From assembly GCF_030269765.1 (NCBI RefSeq), contig NZ_BSTX01000004.1, positions 788,518 through 852,517 of the forward strand: a stretch of 64,000 nucleotides of DNA. The letters run 5' to 3'. The stretch is from Actinorhabdospora filicis (lineage in GTDB: Bacteria > Actinomycetota > Actinomycetes > Mycobacteriales > Micromonosporaceae). Shown here one piece after another: positions 31,901 to 40,917 of this stretch; position 1 is the stretch's first letter, and each line of letters starts with the position of its first letter. The position numbers and the translations under genes are program-made. Below the pieces are notes generated by a model. That model did not search any database. It was not told where the DNA came from and saw only the letters and a program-made list of their open reading frames with translations.

Positions 31901-33499
31901 CTACAGCGGAATGTTCCCGTGCTTCTTAGCCGGCAGCGACTCCCGCTTCGTCCGCAGCGCCCGCAACCCCCGCACCACGTGCCCCCGCGTCGCCGAAGGC
32001 TCGATCACCGCGTCCACGTACCCCCGCTCGGCGGCAAGGTAAGGGTTGGCGAGGGTGTCCTCGTAGTCGGTGATCAGCTCCGCCCGCCGCGCGTCGACGT
32101 CCGCCGCCTCGGCCAGCTCGCGCCGGTACAGGATGTTCACCGCCCCCTGCGCTCCCATGACCGCGATCTGCGCCGTCGGCCACGCCAGGTTCAGGTCCGC
32201 GCCGAGGTGCTTGGAGCCCATGACGTCGTAGGCGCCGCCGTAGGCCTTGCGGGTGATGACGGTCAGCTTCGGGACGGTCGCCTCGGCGTAGGCGTAGATC
32301 AGCTTCGCCCCGCGCCGGATGATGCCGTTCCACTCCTGGTCGGTGCCGGGCAGGAACCCGGGCACGTCCACGAAGGTGAGCACGGGGATGTTGAACGCGT
32401 CGCAGGTGCGCACGAACCGCGCGGCCTTCTCGGAGGCGTTGATGTCCAGGCAGCCCGCGAAGTGCATCGGCTGGTTGGCGACCACGCCCACCGACTGCCC
32501 GTCGACGCGGCCGAAGCCGACGATGATGTTCTGCGCGAACAGCGGCTGGACCTCGCAGAACTCGCCCTCGTCGAGCACGGTCTCGATGACGGTGTGCATG
32601 TCGTAGGGCTGGTTGGCGGAGTCGGGGATGAGCGTGTCGAGGGCCAGGTCCTCCGCCGAGCGCTCCAGGTCGGTGCCGGCGTCGAAGGATTGCGGGGCGT
32701 CCAGGTTGTTGCTCGGCAGGTACGACAGGAGCTGCTTGACGTACTCGACGGCGTCCTCTTCGTCGGCGGCGAGGTGGTGGGCGTTGCCGGAGGTCGCGTT
32801 GTGGGTGCGCGCGCCGCCCAGCTCCTCCATGCCGACGTCCTCGCCGGTGACGGTCTTGATGACGTCGGGACCGGTGATGAACATGTGGGAGGTCTGGTCG
32901 ACCATGACGGTGAAGTCGGTGACGGCGGGGGAGTACACCGCGCCACCGGCGCAGGGGCCCATGATCAGCGAGATCTGCGGGATCACGCCCGAGGCGCGCA
33001 CGTTGCGGAAGAAGATCTCGCCGTACAGGCCGAGGGAGACCACGCCCTCCTGGATGCGGGCGCCGCCGGAGTCGTTGATGCCGATGATCGGGCAGCCGGT
33101 CTTGACCGCCAGGTCCATGACCTTGACGATCTTCTCCCCGAACACCTGTCCCAGGGAGCCGCCGAAGACGGTGAAGTCCTGCGCGAACACGCACACCTGG
33201 CGGCCGTCGATGGTCCCGTAGCCGGTGACCACGCCGTCGCCGTAGGGGCGGTTGGCGTCCATGCCGAAGTTCGTGGACCGGTGCCGGGCCAGCTCGTCGA
33301 GCTCGACGAAGGAGCCCTCGTCGAGCAGCATCGCGATCCGCTCCCGCGCGGTCTTCTTGCCCCGCGCGTGCTGCTTCTCCACGGCCCGCGCCGAACCGGC
33401 GTGCGCGGCCTCGTCCATGCGGGCGCGCAGATCGGCGAGTTTGCCCGCGGTGGTGTGCAGGTCGATTGGAGGCGCGGCGGTCTTCGGGTCCTCGGTCAC
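31901..33499 (-). CDS. accD: Acyl-CoA carboxylase beta (carboxyltransferase) subunit
   Basis: GTG at 33499 gives 532 residues, the usual length of actinobacterial AccD/PccB. Two crotonase-like halves: the N-domain contains ARERIAMLLDEGSFVELDELA and GACAGGAVYSPAVTDFTVMV, while the C-domain contains DVPGFLPGTDQEWNGIIRRGAKLIYAYAEATVPKLTVITRKAYGGAYDVMGSKHLGAD, with KAYGGAYDVM as the acyl-CoA oxyanion site. It forms hexamers that move the carboxyl from biotin on AccA to acetyl- or propionyl-CoA. Asp at the substrate-selecting position cannot be confidently placed by eye, so the preferred acyl chain is left open. Confidence 0.92.
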   Translation of the reverse strand: MTEDPKTAAPPIDLHTTAGKLADLRARMDEAAHAGSARAVEKQHARGKKTARERIAMLLDEGSFVELDELARHRSTNFGMDANRPYGDGVVTGYGTIDGRQVCVFAQDFTVFGGSLGQVFGEKIVKVMDLAVKTGCPIIGINDSGGARIQEGVVSLGLYGEIFFRNVRASGVIPQISLIMGPCAGGAVYSPAVTDFTVMVDQTSHMFITGPDVIKTVTGEDVGMEELGGARTHNATSGNAHHLAADEEDAVEYVKQLLSYLPSNNLDAPQSFDAGTDLERSAEDLALDTLIPDSANQPYDMHTVIETVLDEGEFCEVQPLFAQNIIVGFGRVDGQSVGVVANQPMHFAGCLDINASEKAARFVRTCDAFNIPVLTFVDVPGFLPGTDQEWNGIIRRGAKLIYAYAEATVPKLTVITRKAYGGAYDVMGSKHLGADLNLAWPTAQIAVMGAQGAVNILYRRELAEAADVDARRAELITDYEDTLANPYLAAERGYVDAVIEPSATRGHVVRGLRALRTKRESLPAKKHGNIPL

Positions 33500-33707
33500 G
33501 CACGGATGGTACCGAGGTCGCCGATCACGACCGGTCCCGGCGGCGTGGTCGCGGTTCCGTCACAACTCCGTCTCAACCCGCACACCTCGCCCACGGGCCC
33601 CCGACGTGGGATTTCGGGCCCTGACCAGCCCTACGAACGTAGTGACGACCCTCCCTTCCCTGAAGCTTTGTCAGCAACCGCCCAGACAAGGCGCGTATCG
33701 TGACCGG

Positions 33708-34322
33708 GTGCGTTTTGTGGAAAAGCTGCCGCCCAAGTACCGGTCTCTCGCCGAAGAGGTCGTGAAATTCGGGCTCATCGGCGGGGTCAACACCGCGATC
33801 ACCTTCGCGGTGTACAACCTGATCCTGTCGATCGGCGCGATCAAGGCCACGCTCGTCGCCGCCGTGGTCGCCACGACGGTGTCGTATTTCCTCAACCGGC
33901 ACTGGACCTACCGGCACCTGCCGAAGACGGACCTGAAGCGCGAGTACACGCTCTTCTTCGTCTTCAACCTCATCGGGATGGCCATCGACTCCGGCATCCA
34001 GGGCTTCGCGATCTACATCCTCGACTTCAACGTCAAGACCGACGCCCTCGGCCTGAACATCTTCAAGTTCGTCGCCCTCGCCATCGGCACCGTCTTCCGT
34101 TTCTGGGCCTACCGGACCTTCGTGTTCAAGGCCGGAAAGACCGGTGAGACCGCCGTCGTCGCCGACGACCCCGCGCCGGTCTCGCCCGCGCCCGGCACCG
34201 TCCCCGCGGTGGCGGAGAACGAGGCCGCCGAAGCCGCCGAGGCCGTGGACGGCGCTTTCGCCGACGTGCTCGCCGAGGACGCCCTCGACGAGAAGAACAC
34301 CCCCAGCTCCCGGCTCCGGTAG
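33708..34322 (+). CDS. GtrA family membrane protein with acidic C-terminal tail
   Basis: The GTG at 33708 lies 6 bases beyond a TATCGT -10-like sequence, so the mRNA may be leaderless; it gives 204 residues. Four membrane helices (VVKFGLIGGVNTAITFAVYNLI and others), NRHWTYRH and RFWAYRTFVFK define the GtrA family, thought to flip polyprenyl-linked sugars such as arabinose or glucose for wall glycan. An unusual about 60-residue Ala/Glu tail follows the last helix. A second GtrA gene lies at 37692. Confidence 0.85.
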   Translation: MRFVEKLPPKYRSLAEEVVKFGLIGGVNTAITFAVYNLILSIGAIKATLVAAVVATTVSYFLNRHWTYRHLPKTDLKREYTLFFVFNLIGMAIDSGIQGFAIYILDFNVKTDALGLNIFKFVALAIGTVFRFWAYRTFVFKAGKTGETAVVADDPAPVSPAPGTVPAVAENEAAEAAEAVDGAFADVLAEDALDEKNTPSSRLR

Positions 34323-34325
34323 CCC

Positions 34326-34823
34326 GTGCCGCCGCTGTCGGGGACCGAACCGGTCTGGCACTTCGAGGACCTCGTCCCCGGACGCGTGTTCGACCTCGGC
34401 GTGACCGTCGTGGACGAAAAGGAGATGCTCGCCTTCGCCGAGCGCTTCGACCCGCAGTGGTACCACCTGGACGCGAGCCTGGCCGCCGACGGGCCCTTCG
34501 GCGCGGTCACCGCCAGCGGCTGGTTCACCGCGTCCCTGTTCATGCGCGCCTACGTCGACGGGGTCCTCGCACACGCCGCCGCCGACGCCTCGCCGGGCGT
34601 GGAGGAGATGCGCTGGCCGGGCGCCGTCTACGCGGGCGACCGGCTGTCCGGGCGCGTGGAGGTCCTGGACGCCTTCGCGTCCAAGGCCCGCCCCGGCCTG
34701 GGCACCCTCGTCCTCACCGGTGCCTTCACCAACACCGAGACGGGCCGAGAAGTGTTCCGGATCCGCTTCCGCGGCTGGTTCAGGTCAGCGCTCGACGAGG
34801 GTCGGGGGCTCGTCGTCGGGTAG
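34326..34823 (+). CDS. MaoC-like hot-dog dehydratase
   Basis: GTG 34326 gives 165 residues. The hot-dog fold with FEDLVPGRVFDLGVTVVDEKEMLAFAERFDPQWYHLD (FDPQWYHLD contains the catalytic-type Asp and His), GPFGAVTASGWFTASLFMR and LVLTGAFTNTETGREVF matches MaoC-type (R)-enoyl-CoA hydratases. It is encoded three bases after gtrA. Its 3' end overlaps the convergent PH-domain gene by 39 bases. Confidence 0.85.
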   Translation: MPPLSGTEPVWHFEDLVPGRVFDLGVTVVDEKEMLAFAERFDPQWYHLDASLAADGPFGAVTASGWFTASLFMRAYVDGVLAHAAADASPGVEEMRWPGAVYAGDRLSGRVEVLDAFASKARPGLGTLVLTGAFTNTETGREVFRIRFRGWFRSALDEGRGLVVG

Positions 34824-35324
34824 CCCGCCGGTGCGCCGGTCGTGGTCCTCCTCGACCAGGCGGTACAGCGTCGACTGGGCGTTCTCCACCTGCGGCATGT
34901 CCTTGAGGACCTGCTGCCCGCGCTCACCGGCCGACTCGACCACGAGCGTGCCGAAACGGAACATCCGTTCGAGGACGCCCTGCTCGAAGGAGACGTCGTT
35001 GATGCGGGCCAGCGGGATGTCGCGGCCCCGGCGCGTGATCAGCCCGGTCCGCAGCAGCACCCGGTGCGTGGTGAAGACGTAGTGCGTGGTCGCCCAGCGG
35101 ATGTAGGGCGTCACGACCAGCCAGAGCATCAGGATCACCACGATGACCCACCCGATCATCTTCGGGATCGACCCCCAGGACTCGGGCAGCGCGAGCAGGA
35201 TGATGGACCCGAACGCCCCGATGAGCACGAACCACACCACCGGCATCACTAGTTCTTTCCAGTGCGGGTGGGTGTGGAGGACCAGTTCCTCGTCTTCTTG
35301 CAGCAGATTGTTCGGGAAGCCCAT
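34785..35324 (-). CDS. Bacterial PH-domain membrane protein (YdbT/bPH2 type)
   Basis: The 179-residue protein has two adjacent membrane helices (LVMPVVWFVLIGAFGSIILLAL and IGWVIVVILMLWLVVTPYI), followed by a bPH2 domain beginning WATTHYVFTTHRVLLRTGLITRRGRDIPLARINDVSFEQGVLERMF. Such proteins are small inner-membrane adaptors of unclear role. It converges with the MaoC gene, sharing 39 bases. Confidence 0.85.
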   Translation of the reverse strand: MGFPNNLLQEDEELVLHTHPHWKELVMPVVWFVLIGAFGSIILLALPESWGSIPKMIGWVIVVILMLWLVVTPYIRWATTHYVFTTHRVLLRTGLITRRGRDIPLARINDVSFEQGVLERMFRFGTLVVESAGERGQQVLKDMPQVENAQSTLYRLVEEDHDRRTGGLPDDEPPTLVER

Positions 35325-35456
35325 GTCGGCAAGGTACCTTGCGGCGGCTAGCCCCTCAAGGCGAATGGGGCAGCCGAGCGGGCGTGTCAGCTGGGAGTGT
35401 TCATCCGGTCGGGGGATGCGCGGGGGCGGGGACGAAAGGGGCGCGAGTGCCGGGCG

Positions 35457-35840
35457 TCACGCGCCCGGCCGGGTGAACCACACGTCGCCGAGCTCGCCGC
35501 CGACGGCCTCGGCCGTGGCGTGCGCGGCGGCGACCCGGACGTCGCCCGGGCAGGTGTCGGCGGGCGTGTCGAGCACCTCCACCACCGTCACGTGGAAGCG
35601 TCCCCCGCCGGACAGGGCCGCCAGCGCGAGCGCGGCCCCTTCGAGCGCCTCGGCGAGCATCCGGTCCTCGTCGGGCCCGGTGACGCGGGCGGAGGGCCCG
35701 TAGACCTCCCGCCGCCAGCCGTAGGGGTCGGGCCCGGGCGTCACCGCGTTCTGCGCGGCGGGTTCGGCGGTGACGGCGACCTCGGCGAGGTGGCCGAGGC
35801 CGTCCACGATCCGGGCGAGCCGGTGGCGGCCTACACCCAT
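35457..35840 (-). CDS. Conserved hypothetical protein following the TrmB/LuxR-type regulator
   Basis: It has 127 residues. ATG 35840 lies within the end of the upstream regulator gene, overlapping by ten bases, so the two are coupled. The central part (RMLAEALEGAALALAALSGGGRFHVTVVEVLDTPADTCPGDVRVAAAHATAEAVGG) looks like one alpha/beta unit. I recognise no family. It may form a two-gene unit with the regulator. Confidence 0.6.
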   Translation of the reverse strand: MGVGRHRLARIVDGLGHLAEVAVTAEPAAQNAVTPGPDPYGWRREVYGPSARVTGPDEDRMLAEALEGAALALAALSGGGRFHVTVVEVLDTPADTCPGDVRVAAAHATAEAVGGELGDVWFTRPGA

Positions 35841-36781
35841 CCCCGCCGCGCCGCCTGCCAGCCGAGCTGGATACGGGTGTCGACCCCGGCGGTGTCCATG
35901 AGGTCGCGGACGCGCCGCTGCACCGTCCGCAGCCCGACGCCCAGCCGGGTGGCGATGGTCTGGTCGGTGAGCCCGGCCAGCAGCAGCGACAGCAGCATCC
36001 GGTCCTCCTCGGAGGAGAAGGGGGCGTCGGGGTGCGACTGGGGCGCGGGCACGGCGTCGGTCCAGACCTGCTCGAACAGCGAGGCGGCCAGCAGGACCAG
36101 CGCGGGGTGCTCGGTGGCGAGGGCGACGGGCTGGGCGCCGGGTTCGCCGATGATCGCGCCGAAGTCGTCGGCGATGACGATCTTCAGCGGCACCGACGCG
36201 GCGAAGCGGACCTCCTCGCCGCGCGAGGTCAGGTCGCGGATGCGGTCGACCTGGCCGGGCAGGTCCAGCATCGTCTTCTCGTAGATCTGCCGGTAGCGGA
36301 CACCGCGCGCCAGCCCTTCGTCATGGACGGCGAGGTCGCTGCGGGCGGTGACGCGCGGCCCGCGGATGAAGGTGCGCATCTGCGTCGTCGCGCGGCGCTG
36401 CATCTGGTCGATGCGGGAGCGCAGGGCGGCGGCGCCGGTGATGGTCTCGGCCTCGTCGCCGCCGCGGCGGCGCTGGGCGTCGCGGTAGGCCTGGACGAGG
36501 GCGTGCAGGGCGTCGTAGCCGTCGCGGAGGGCCTCGAAGCGGTCGGCGAGGACGGCGCCGAGGGCGGTGTCGGGCGGCGCGGCGGAGTACTGGTCGTCGC
36601 CGTGCATGCGGGCCAGGCCGCGCGCGGTGAGGGCGGCCAGGACGGCGGCGGCGTCGGGCGCGGACATGTCGAGGGCGGCGGCCAGGCCCGCGGTGTCGGT
36701 GCGGGCCAGGTCCATCAGGGCGCGATAGGCCCGTTCCTCATCGGCGGCCAGGCCGAGTGTTCCGTCCCGATCATGCGCCAC
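35831..36781 (-). CDS. TrmB-like/LuxR-type transcriptional regulator
   Basis: It has 316 residues. The N-terminal winged helix (YRALMDLARTDTAGLAAALDMSAPDAAAVLAALTARGLAR) is followed by a phospholipase-D-like TrmB middle domain (RYRQIYEKTMLDL, EVRFAASVPLKIVIADD). The C-terminus has a LuxR-type helix-turn-helix (LLAGLTDQTIATRLGVGLRTVQRRVRDLM). Actinobacterial regulators with this layout often sit by a metabolic or secondary-metabolism gene, yet here the only partner is the overlapping 127-residue protein. Confidence 0.85.
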   Translation of the reverse strand: MAHDRDGTLGLAADEERAYRALMDLARTDTAGLAAALDMSAPDAAAVLAALTARGLARMHGDDQYSAAPPDTALGAVLADRFEALRDGYDALHALVQAYRDAQRRRGGDEAETITGAAALRSRIDQMQRRATTQMRTFIRGPRVTARSDLAVHDEGLARGVRYRQIYEKTMLDLPGQVDRIRDLTSRGEEVRFAASVPLKIVIADDFGAIIGEPGAQPVALATEHPALVLLAASLFEQVWTDAVPAPQSHPDAPFSSEEDRMLLSLLLAGLTDQTIATRLGVGLRTVQRRVRDLMDTAGVDTRIQLGWQAARRGWV

Positions 36782-36877
36782 GTCGCCTCCCTAACGGGTC
36801 CACGGTGCGGGTAGGAGAACATTTCACAAAGGATCACGAGAATTGCCGGGTCGCCGGTTGCGCCCGAGACTGACTCG

Positions 36878-37687
36878 TTACGTGTCGACCGTATTTTGTG
36901 GACGGAGGTGGACCACGTCGGCGGCGGCCACGGGCGTGCGTCCGTCCCGGTGGGCGATGACGAGCCGCCCGTCGGTGTCCACGGTCTCGGCGAGGCCGGT
37001 GAGGGAGCCGCCGTCGGGCAGTTCGGCGCGCACGGGACGGCCGATGGTGTCGCACACGGCCAGGTAACCGGGCAGCAGGACCTCCGGGTCGCCCCCGGCG
37101 GCCGACCAGGCCCGGTAGCGGGCCTCCAGGCGGTCCAGCAGCGCGGCCAGCAGGACGGTCCGGTCCAGCTCCTTCGCCCCGGCCAGCTCCAGCGACGTGG
37201 CGTCCTCGCGGGGCAGTTCGGCCTCGGTCAGCGAGACGTTCAGGCCCATGCCGAGCACGACGCCGGTGGGCGGCGCGATCTCGGCGAGGATCCCGGCGCC
37301 CTTGCGCCGCTCTGGCCCCAGCAGCAGGTCGTTGGGCCACTTCAGCCAGGCCTCGGCGCCGGCGGTCTCGCGGGAGACCTCCACCAGCGACAGGCCCGCC
37401 AGCAGCGTCAGCCACCCGAAGCGCGCGGGCGGGACGGTGGGACGCAGCAGGACGCTCACCGCCAGCCCCGCCCCCGAGGGCGAGGTCCAGCCGCGCCCGA
37501 GACGGCCGCGCCCGGCGTCCTGCCGGTCGGCGCTCAGCACGGTGCCCTCGGGCGCTCCGGCGCGCGCGAGGGCGGCCAGGTCGGCGTTGGTGGAGCCGGT
37601 CGCGGGCACGGCCCGCACGTCGTGCCAGAGGCTCCCGGTGAGCCGGGCGCGCACGGCGTCGGCGTCGATCGGGTCTCGTCCCGTCAT
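36878..37687 (-). CDS. birA: Biotin-[acetyl-CoA carboxylase] ligase
   Basis: It has 269 residues and no N-terminal DNA-binding domain, so it is a group I ligase. Motifs: STNADLAAL, SADRQDAGRGRLGRGWTSP (GRGRLGRGW nucleotide loop), LKWPNDLLLG, and KGAGILAEI. The C-terminal SH3-like domain carries DTDGRLVIAHRDGR. It biotinylates the Lys of EAMKMEQP in the AccA protein. Its place downstream of accD by 3.4 kb keeps the Streptomyces-like order. Confidence 0.9.
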   Translation of the reverse strand: MTGRDPIDADAVRARLTGSLWHDVRAVPATGSTNADLAALARAGAPEGTVLSADRQDAGRGRLGRGWTSPSGAGLAVSVLLRPTVPPARFGWLTLLAGLSLVEVSRETAGAEAWLKWPNDLLLGPERRKGAGILAEIAPPTGVVLGMGLNVSLTEAELPREDATSLELAGAKELDRTVLLAALLDRLEARYRAWSAAGGDPEVLLPGYLAVCDTIGRPVRAELPDGGSLTGLAETVDTDGRLVIAHRDGRTPVAAADVVHLRPQNTVDT

Positions 37688-37691
37688 CCAC

Positions 37692-38162
37692 TCATTGTTC
37701 CGGGTCGATGGCCGCTTTCGTGCCGGGGTCGGCGGTGAACACCCACCGGCGGTAGGCGTAAAAGCGGAACGCGGTGCCCAGGGCCGCGCCGACCAGGTTC
37801 GCCGCGATGTTGGCGGCGAGCGGGTTGCCGAACACGCCCGGCCACACCTCGGCCAGGCGAGCGTTGGCCCACAGGCAGGCCAGCGAGATGCCCAGCCCGA
37901 TCGCGTTGAAGAAGAAGTAGCGGCCGTATTCCAGGTGCAGGCGCGAGCGGGGCCGGTGCCGCCAGGTCCAGAAGCGGTTGCCGAGGAAGGCCAGGGTCGC
38001 CGCGATGACGGTCGAGACGGTCTTGGCGGCCAGCCACGGCCAGTCCAGGGCGAGGATGCCGAGGTTGAACACGCCGACGTCGACGAGGTAGGCGCAGGTG
38101 CCCACGATGCCGAAGCGGCCCAGCTCGGCCGCCAGGTCCCGCAGGCGCTTGCGCAGCCTCAT
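37692..38162 (-). CDS. GtrA family membrane protein
   Basis: From ATG 38162, which overlaps the stop of the tethered sigma gene (ATGA), it has 156 residues. Four membrane helices of the GtrA family are visible (GRFGIVGTCAYLVDVGVFNLGIL and others), as are NRFWTWRH and RFYAYRRWVF. Family members move undecaprenyl-linked sugars. Translational coupling to the sigma gene is unexpected and hints that the sigma factor's regulon concerns the cell surface, though this is inference. Confidence 0.85.
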   Translation of the reverse strand: MRLRKRLRDLAAELGRFGIVGTCAYLVDVGVFNLGILALDWPWLAAKTVSTVIAATLAFLGNRFWTWRHRPRSRLHLEYGRYFFFNAIGLGISLACLWANARLAEVWPGVFGNPLAANIAANLVGAALGTAFRFYAYRRWVFTADPGTKAAIDPEQ

Positions 38163-40564
38163 GCGGCCGTGGCGATGACGCCGATGTCGATGGGGTCCCA
38201 GCCGGTGACGATCCGCAGGCGGTTCTCGTCGGCGGGGACGTCGATGTCGTAGGTGACGGCGTCGACGCCGAAGGTGTGGTCCTCGCCCGAGCCCGGCGTC
38301 CGGCTCTGCCCGAGGTTGCCGGGGGTGCCGATGACGCGGTCGCCGACGGTGGCGGTGTCGCCGGTCAGGCAGCGGTCGCCGTCCCACAGGACCATGCCGA
38401 CCTGGATGCGGCCCTTGTGGCGGATCTGGAGGTCGAGCGCGCTTCCGCCGCGCGGCTGCGAGAGGCCCTCGTAGACGGCGACCTCGCGGTCGGGTCCGGT
38501 GTCGTAGGCGACCACGATGCTCCATCCGGCGTAGTTGGTGATGCCGTACGGGAGCTGGTCGGCCTCGGCCGACACCGTCCACGTCCCGCCGCGGATGAGG
38601 TCGGTGACCTCGGCGCCGGCCTGGGTGACGGTGCGTTCGGAGCCGCTCCAGGTCCGCTCGGCGCCGATGCGGTGCTTCCCGCCGGGCCCGGACAGCACGA
38701 CCTCGCGGGGGACCGAGCGCGCCGAGGCCGTCCAGTACAGCCCCGCCCACACCACGCGCGCGCCGCCGGGCAGCGTCAGCTTCGCGCCGCTGCTCGCCAG
38801 GTCCGGGTCCTCACCGGTCCACGGCACCATGCGGCGGGTGTGGTTGTCGAGGGCGGGACCCTGGAGGCACTCGGGCCGGTGCTTGCAGGTCAGCAGCGTG
38901 TTGCCGGTGGTGGCGACGCCCGAGGCGGTCACCGAGGCGAACGCGGTGGTCATGCCCTGCGGGGCGATGGCCACGCGCAGCTCGGCCTCGCCGCGCCGGT
39001 CGCGGGTGTCGACGGTGACCTTGACCGTCTGGAAGCCGCTCACCTGGCGCGGGACGTCCAGGCGCAGCCGCGCGGTGGTCGAGCCGCCCGGCCGCAGCGC
39101 GGGATGCGTGCAGCGGATGCCGGCGGTGGTGCCGCCCTGCTCGGTGACCGCGCAGCTCCAGCCGTCCCCGGCGTCGCGGGAGGCCAGGCCGACGCCCTCG
39201 GGGACGGCGGCGACCAGCGTGACGACGTCCTCGGCTTCGGCCGATGCGGCGCGGAACCAGCCGCCCTGCCCACCGGTGTCGTCGGCGACGGCGACGTCGG
39301 CGCGCTCGGGGGAGCGGATGGTGATGGGCAGCGTCCCGTCCGAACCGGCGACCAGGTCGTTGCCGATCTCGGGGGTGAAGATCGCGAAGTCCTTCGCCGA
39401 CGGCGAAGGCGCGGGCGCGGGCGAGCTCGGGGACGCCCCCGGCGAGGACGGGTCGGGTCCCGGCGGGTTCGGCGGGGGTTCGGCCGGGTCGTTCGGGGGC
39501 TCGGCGGGCGGGTTCGGCGCGGGCGCGGCGGGGTTCGCCGGCGTCGCCGAGGGCGGTGGCGGGGGAGCGTCGTTGGCCAGCAGCAGGAACGCCAGGACGG
39601 CGGCGGCCACGGCGACGGTGCCGCCACCGGCCGCCGACCACTTCCCGGCCGGGCTCTGGAAGAACTCCCGGATCCGGTTGAGGATCGTCACCGACCACTT
39701 CACGAACTGCGCGTACAGCCCGGCGACGCCCGCGCCGACGGCGACCTTCCCGGCCAGCGACAGCAGGTACGGGACGGCGGCGGTGCCCAGGAAGATGGGC
39801 GCGATGACGTTCGGGATCGACTGGTTCAGCTCGCCCAGCTCGACGAACAGCAGCTTGCAGGCGGTGCAGGACTCCAGGTGCGCGTCGACCTTCTGGGAGT
39901 CGCGCTGCGACAGCCCGGCCCGCACCCGCGCGCCGAGCCGCTCGGCGGTCCAGCCGCACTCGGGATCGGCGGTGTCGTTGGCGTGCTCCTGGAGGAACGC
40001 CTGCCGCAGCCGCTCGCGCGCCCGGTAGGCGAGCGCGGAGACGCCGTTGGGGCTCAGCCCCAGCAGCCGCGCGACGTCCTTGGGCGACTCGCCCTCGACC
40101 TCGGTGTGCCACAGCACCATCTGCCAGCGCTCGGGCAGGCGCTTGAACGCGCGGGCGGCGTAACGGCGGTCCAGCCCGGCGATGGCGGGGTCCTCAAAGG
40201 ACTCGCCGCGGTCGTGGCGGGTGAGGTCGTCGGTGTACTCGACCTTCTTGTCGCGCCGGACGCGGTCGTAGAAGGTGTTCCGCAGCATCGTCAGCAGGTA
40301 GGCGCGGAACGCCAGGTCCGGGCCCCGGCCCGAGCGCAGCGTGGTGAGCATCTTCGCGAAGGTCTCCGACACCAGGTCGTCGGCCTCGGCGCCGTCCCTG
40401 GCGAGGATGCGGGCCAGGCGCTTGGCAGCGCCAACGTGACGCGCGTACAGCTCCCCGTACGCCGTGGTGTCACCGCCACGGGTGGCGATGATGAGTTCGG
40501 CGTCGCCGGGAGGACTGTCGGCGTCGGTGGGCGGCTCCCCGCCGGGGTGCGGTGCGGTCGCCAT
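38159..40564 (-). CDS. Membrane-tethered ECF sigma factor: sigma domains, zinc finger, membrane segments and ectodomain
   Basis: The 801-residue protein carries region 2 (about residues 22-105, AYGELYARHVGAAKRLARIL) and region 4 (about 135-190, LPERWQMVLWHTEVEGESPKDVARLLGLSPNGV). A zinc-finger-type motif HLESCTAC follows (His 229, Cys 233, Cys 236; Cys 203 nearby), as in ZAS anti-sigma factors. Hydrophobic segments lie at about 253-285 and 311-331. A Pro-rich stretch (333-388) leads to an ectodomain of about 410 residues with YWTASARSVPREVVLSG and YAGWSIVVAYD, which resemble DUF11-like secreted domains. The sigma and its own anchor thus lie in one chain, as in fused ECF53-like groups. Release by proteolysis is inferred. 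Confidence 0.86.
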   Translation of the reverse strand: MATAPHPGGEPPTDADSPPGDAELIIATRGGDTTAYGELYARHVGAAKRLARILARDGAEADDLVSETFAKMLTTLRSGRGPDLAFRAYLLTMLRNTFYDRVRRDKKVEYTDDLTRHDRGESFEDPAIAGLDRRYAARAFKRLPERWQMVLWHTEVEGESPKDVARLLGLSPNGVSALAYRARERLRQAFLQEHANDTADPECGWTAERLGARVRAGLSQRDSQKVDAHLESCTACKLLFVELGELNQSIPNVIAPIFLGTAAVPYLLSLAGKVAVGAGVAGLYAQFVKWSVTILNRIREFFQSPAGKWSAAGGGTVAVAAAVLAFLLLANDAPPPPPSATPANPAAPAPNPPAEPPNDPAEPPPNPPGPDPSSPGASPSSPAPAPSPSAKDFAIFTPEIGNDLVAGSDGTLPITIRSPERADVAVADDTGGQGGWFRAASAEAEDVVTLVAAVPEGVGLASRDAGDGWSCAVTEQGGTTAGIRCTHPALRPGGSTTARLRLDVPRQVSGFQTVKVTVDTRDRRGEAELRVAIAPQGMTTAFASVTASGVATTGNTLLTCKHRPECLQGPALDNHTRRMVPWTGEDPDLASSGAKLTLPGGARVVWAGLYWTASARSVPREVVLSGPGGKHRIGAERTWSGSERTVTQAGAEVTDLIRGGTWTVSAEADQLPYGITNYAGWSIVVAYDTGPDREVAVYEGLSQPRGGSALDLQIRHKGRIQVGMVLWDGDRCLTGDTATVGDRVIGTPGNLGQSRTPGSGEDHTFGVDAVTYDIDVPADENRLRIVTGWDPIDIGVIATAA

Positions 40565-40872
40565 CGGCGTGCGTTCTTTCGTGGTGTCGGGGAAGACTCT
40601 GCGGGAGAAGACTCGGGCGTGCTCGGGTGTCGTCAGCCTGTCACCAGGCCATCACAGCCTAGGGGACAATGTGCCCGAACACGGCCGCGGCGCGCATTCG
40701 AGACAGTCGGCTAGGCGACTATCATCATCCGGCCCAAAGGTCCTGTTTGGACGAAAGGTCGCCGAAATGTTATGCGCACGTGGGGCCCGCCACCGTCCGG
40801 ATTATGCGGGAAAGCGCTGGTAGCGCACCGATTACGCGGTGGCCGCGCCTTGCATGATCACCATATTCTCGC

Positions 40873-40889
40873 CTTTCGATGATCGAAAG
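40873..40889. promoter_or_regulatory. Operator-like 17-base perfect palindrome
   Basis: CTTTCGATGATCGAAAG, perfect with a one-base centre, ends 28 bases upstream of the LPKTG surface-protein start. It lies in the 353-base divergent region (40565-40917) between the tethered sigma gene and that gene; the remainder of that region holds only short direct repeats of AAAGGTC (near 40735 and 40760). Confidence 0.5.
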
Positions 40890-40917
40890 CCGGTCATCGG
40901 GGACGGAGAACAACCGC

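Noticed and set aside
33668..33701. Classical -35/-10 promoter for gtrA (TTGTCA and TATCGT)
   Set aside because: Spacing is 22 bases, too long for a standard promoter; only the -10-like box is used as weak evidence of a leaderless start.
38276..40714. Long + strand ORF opposite the tethered sigma gene
   Set aside because: Antisense shadow of a convincing sigma factor; Ala/Gly/Arg-rich with no recognisable domain.
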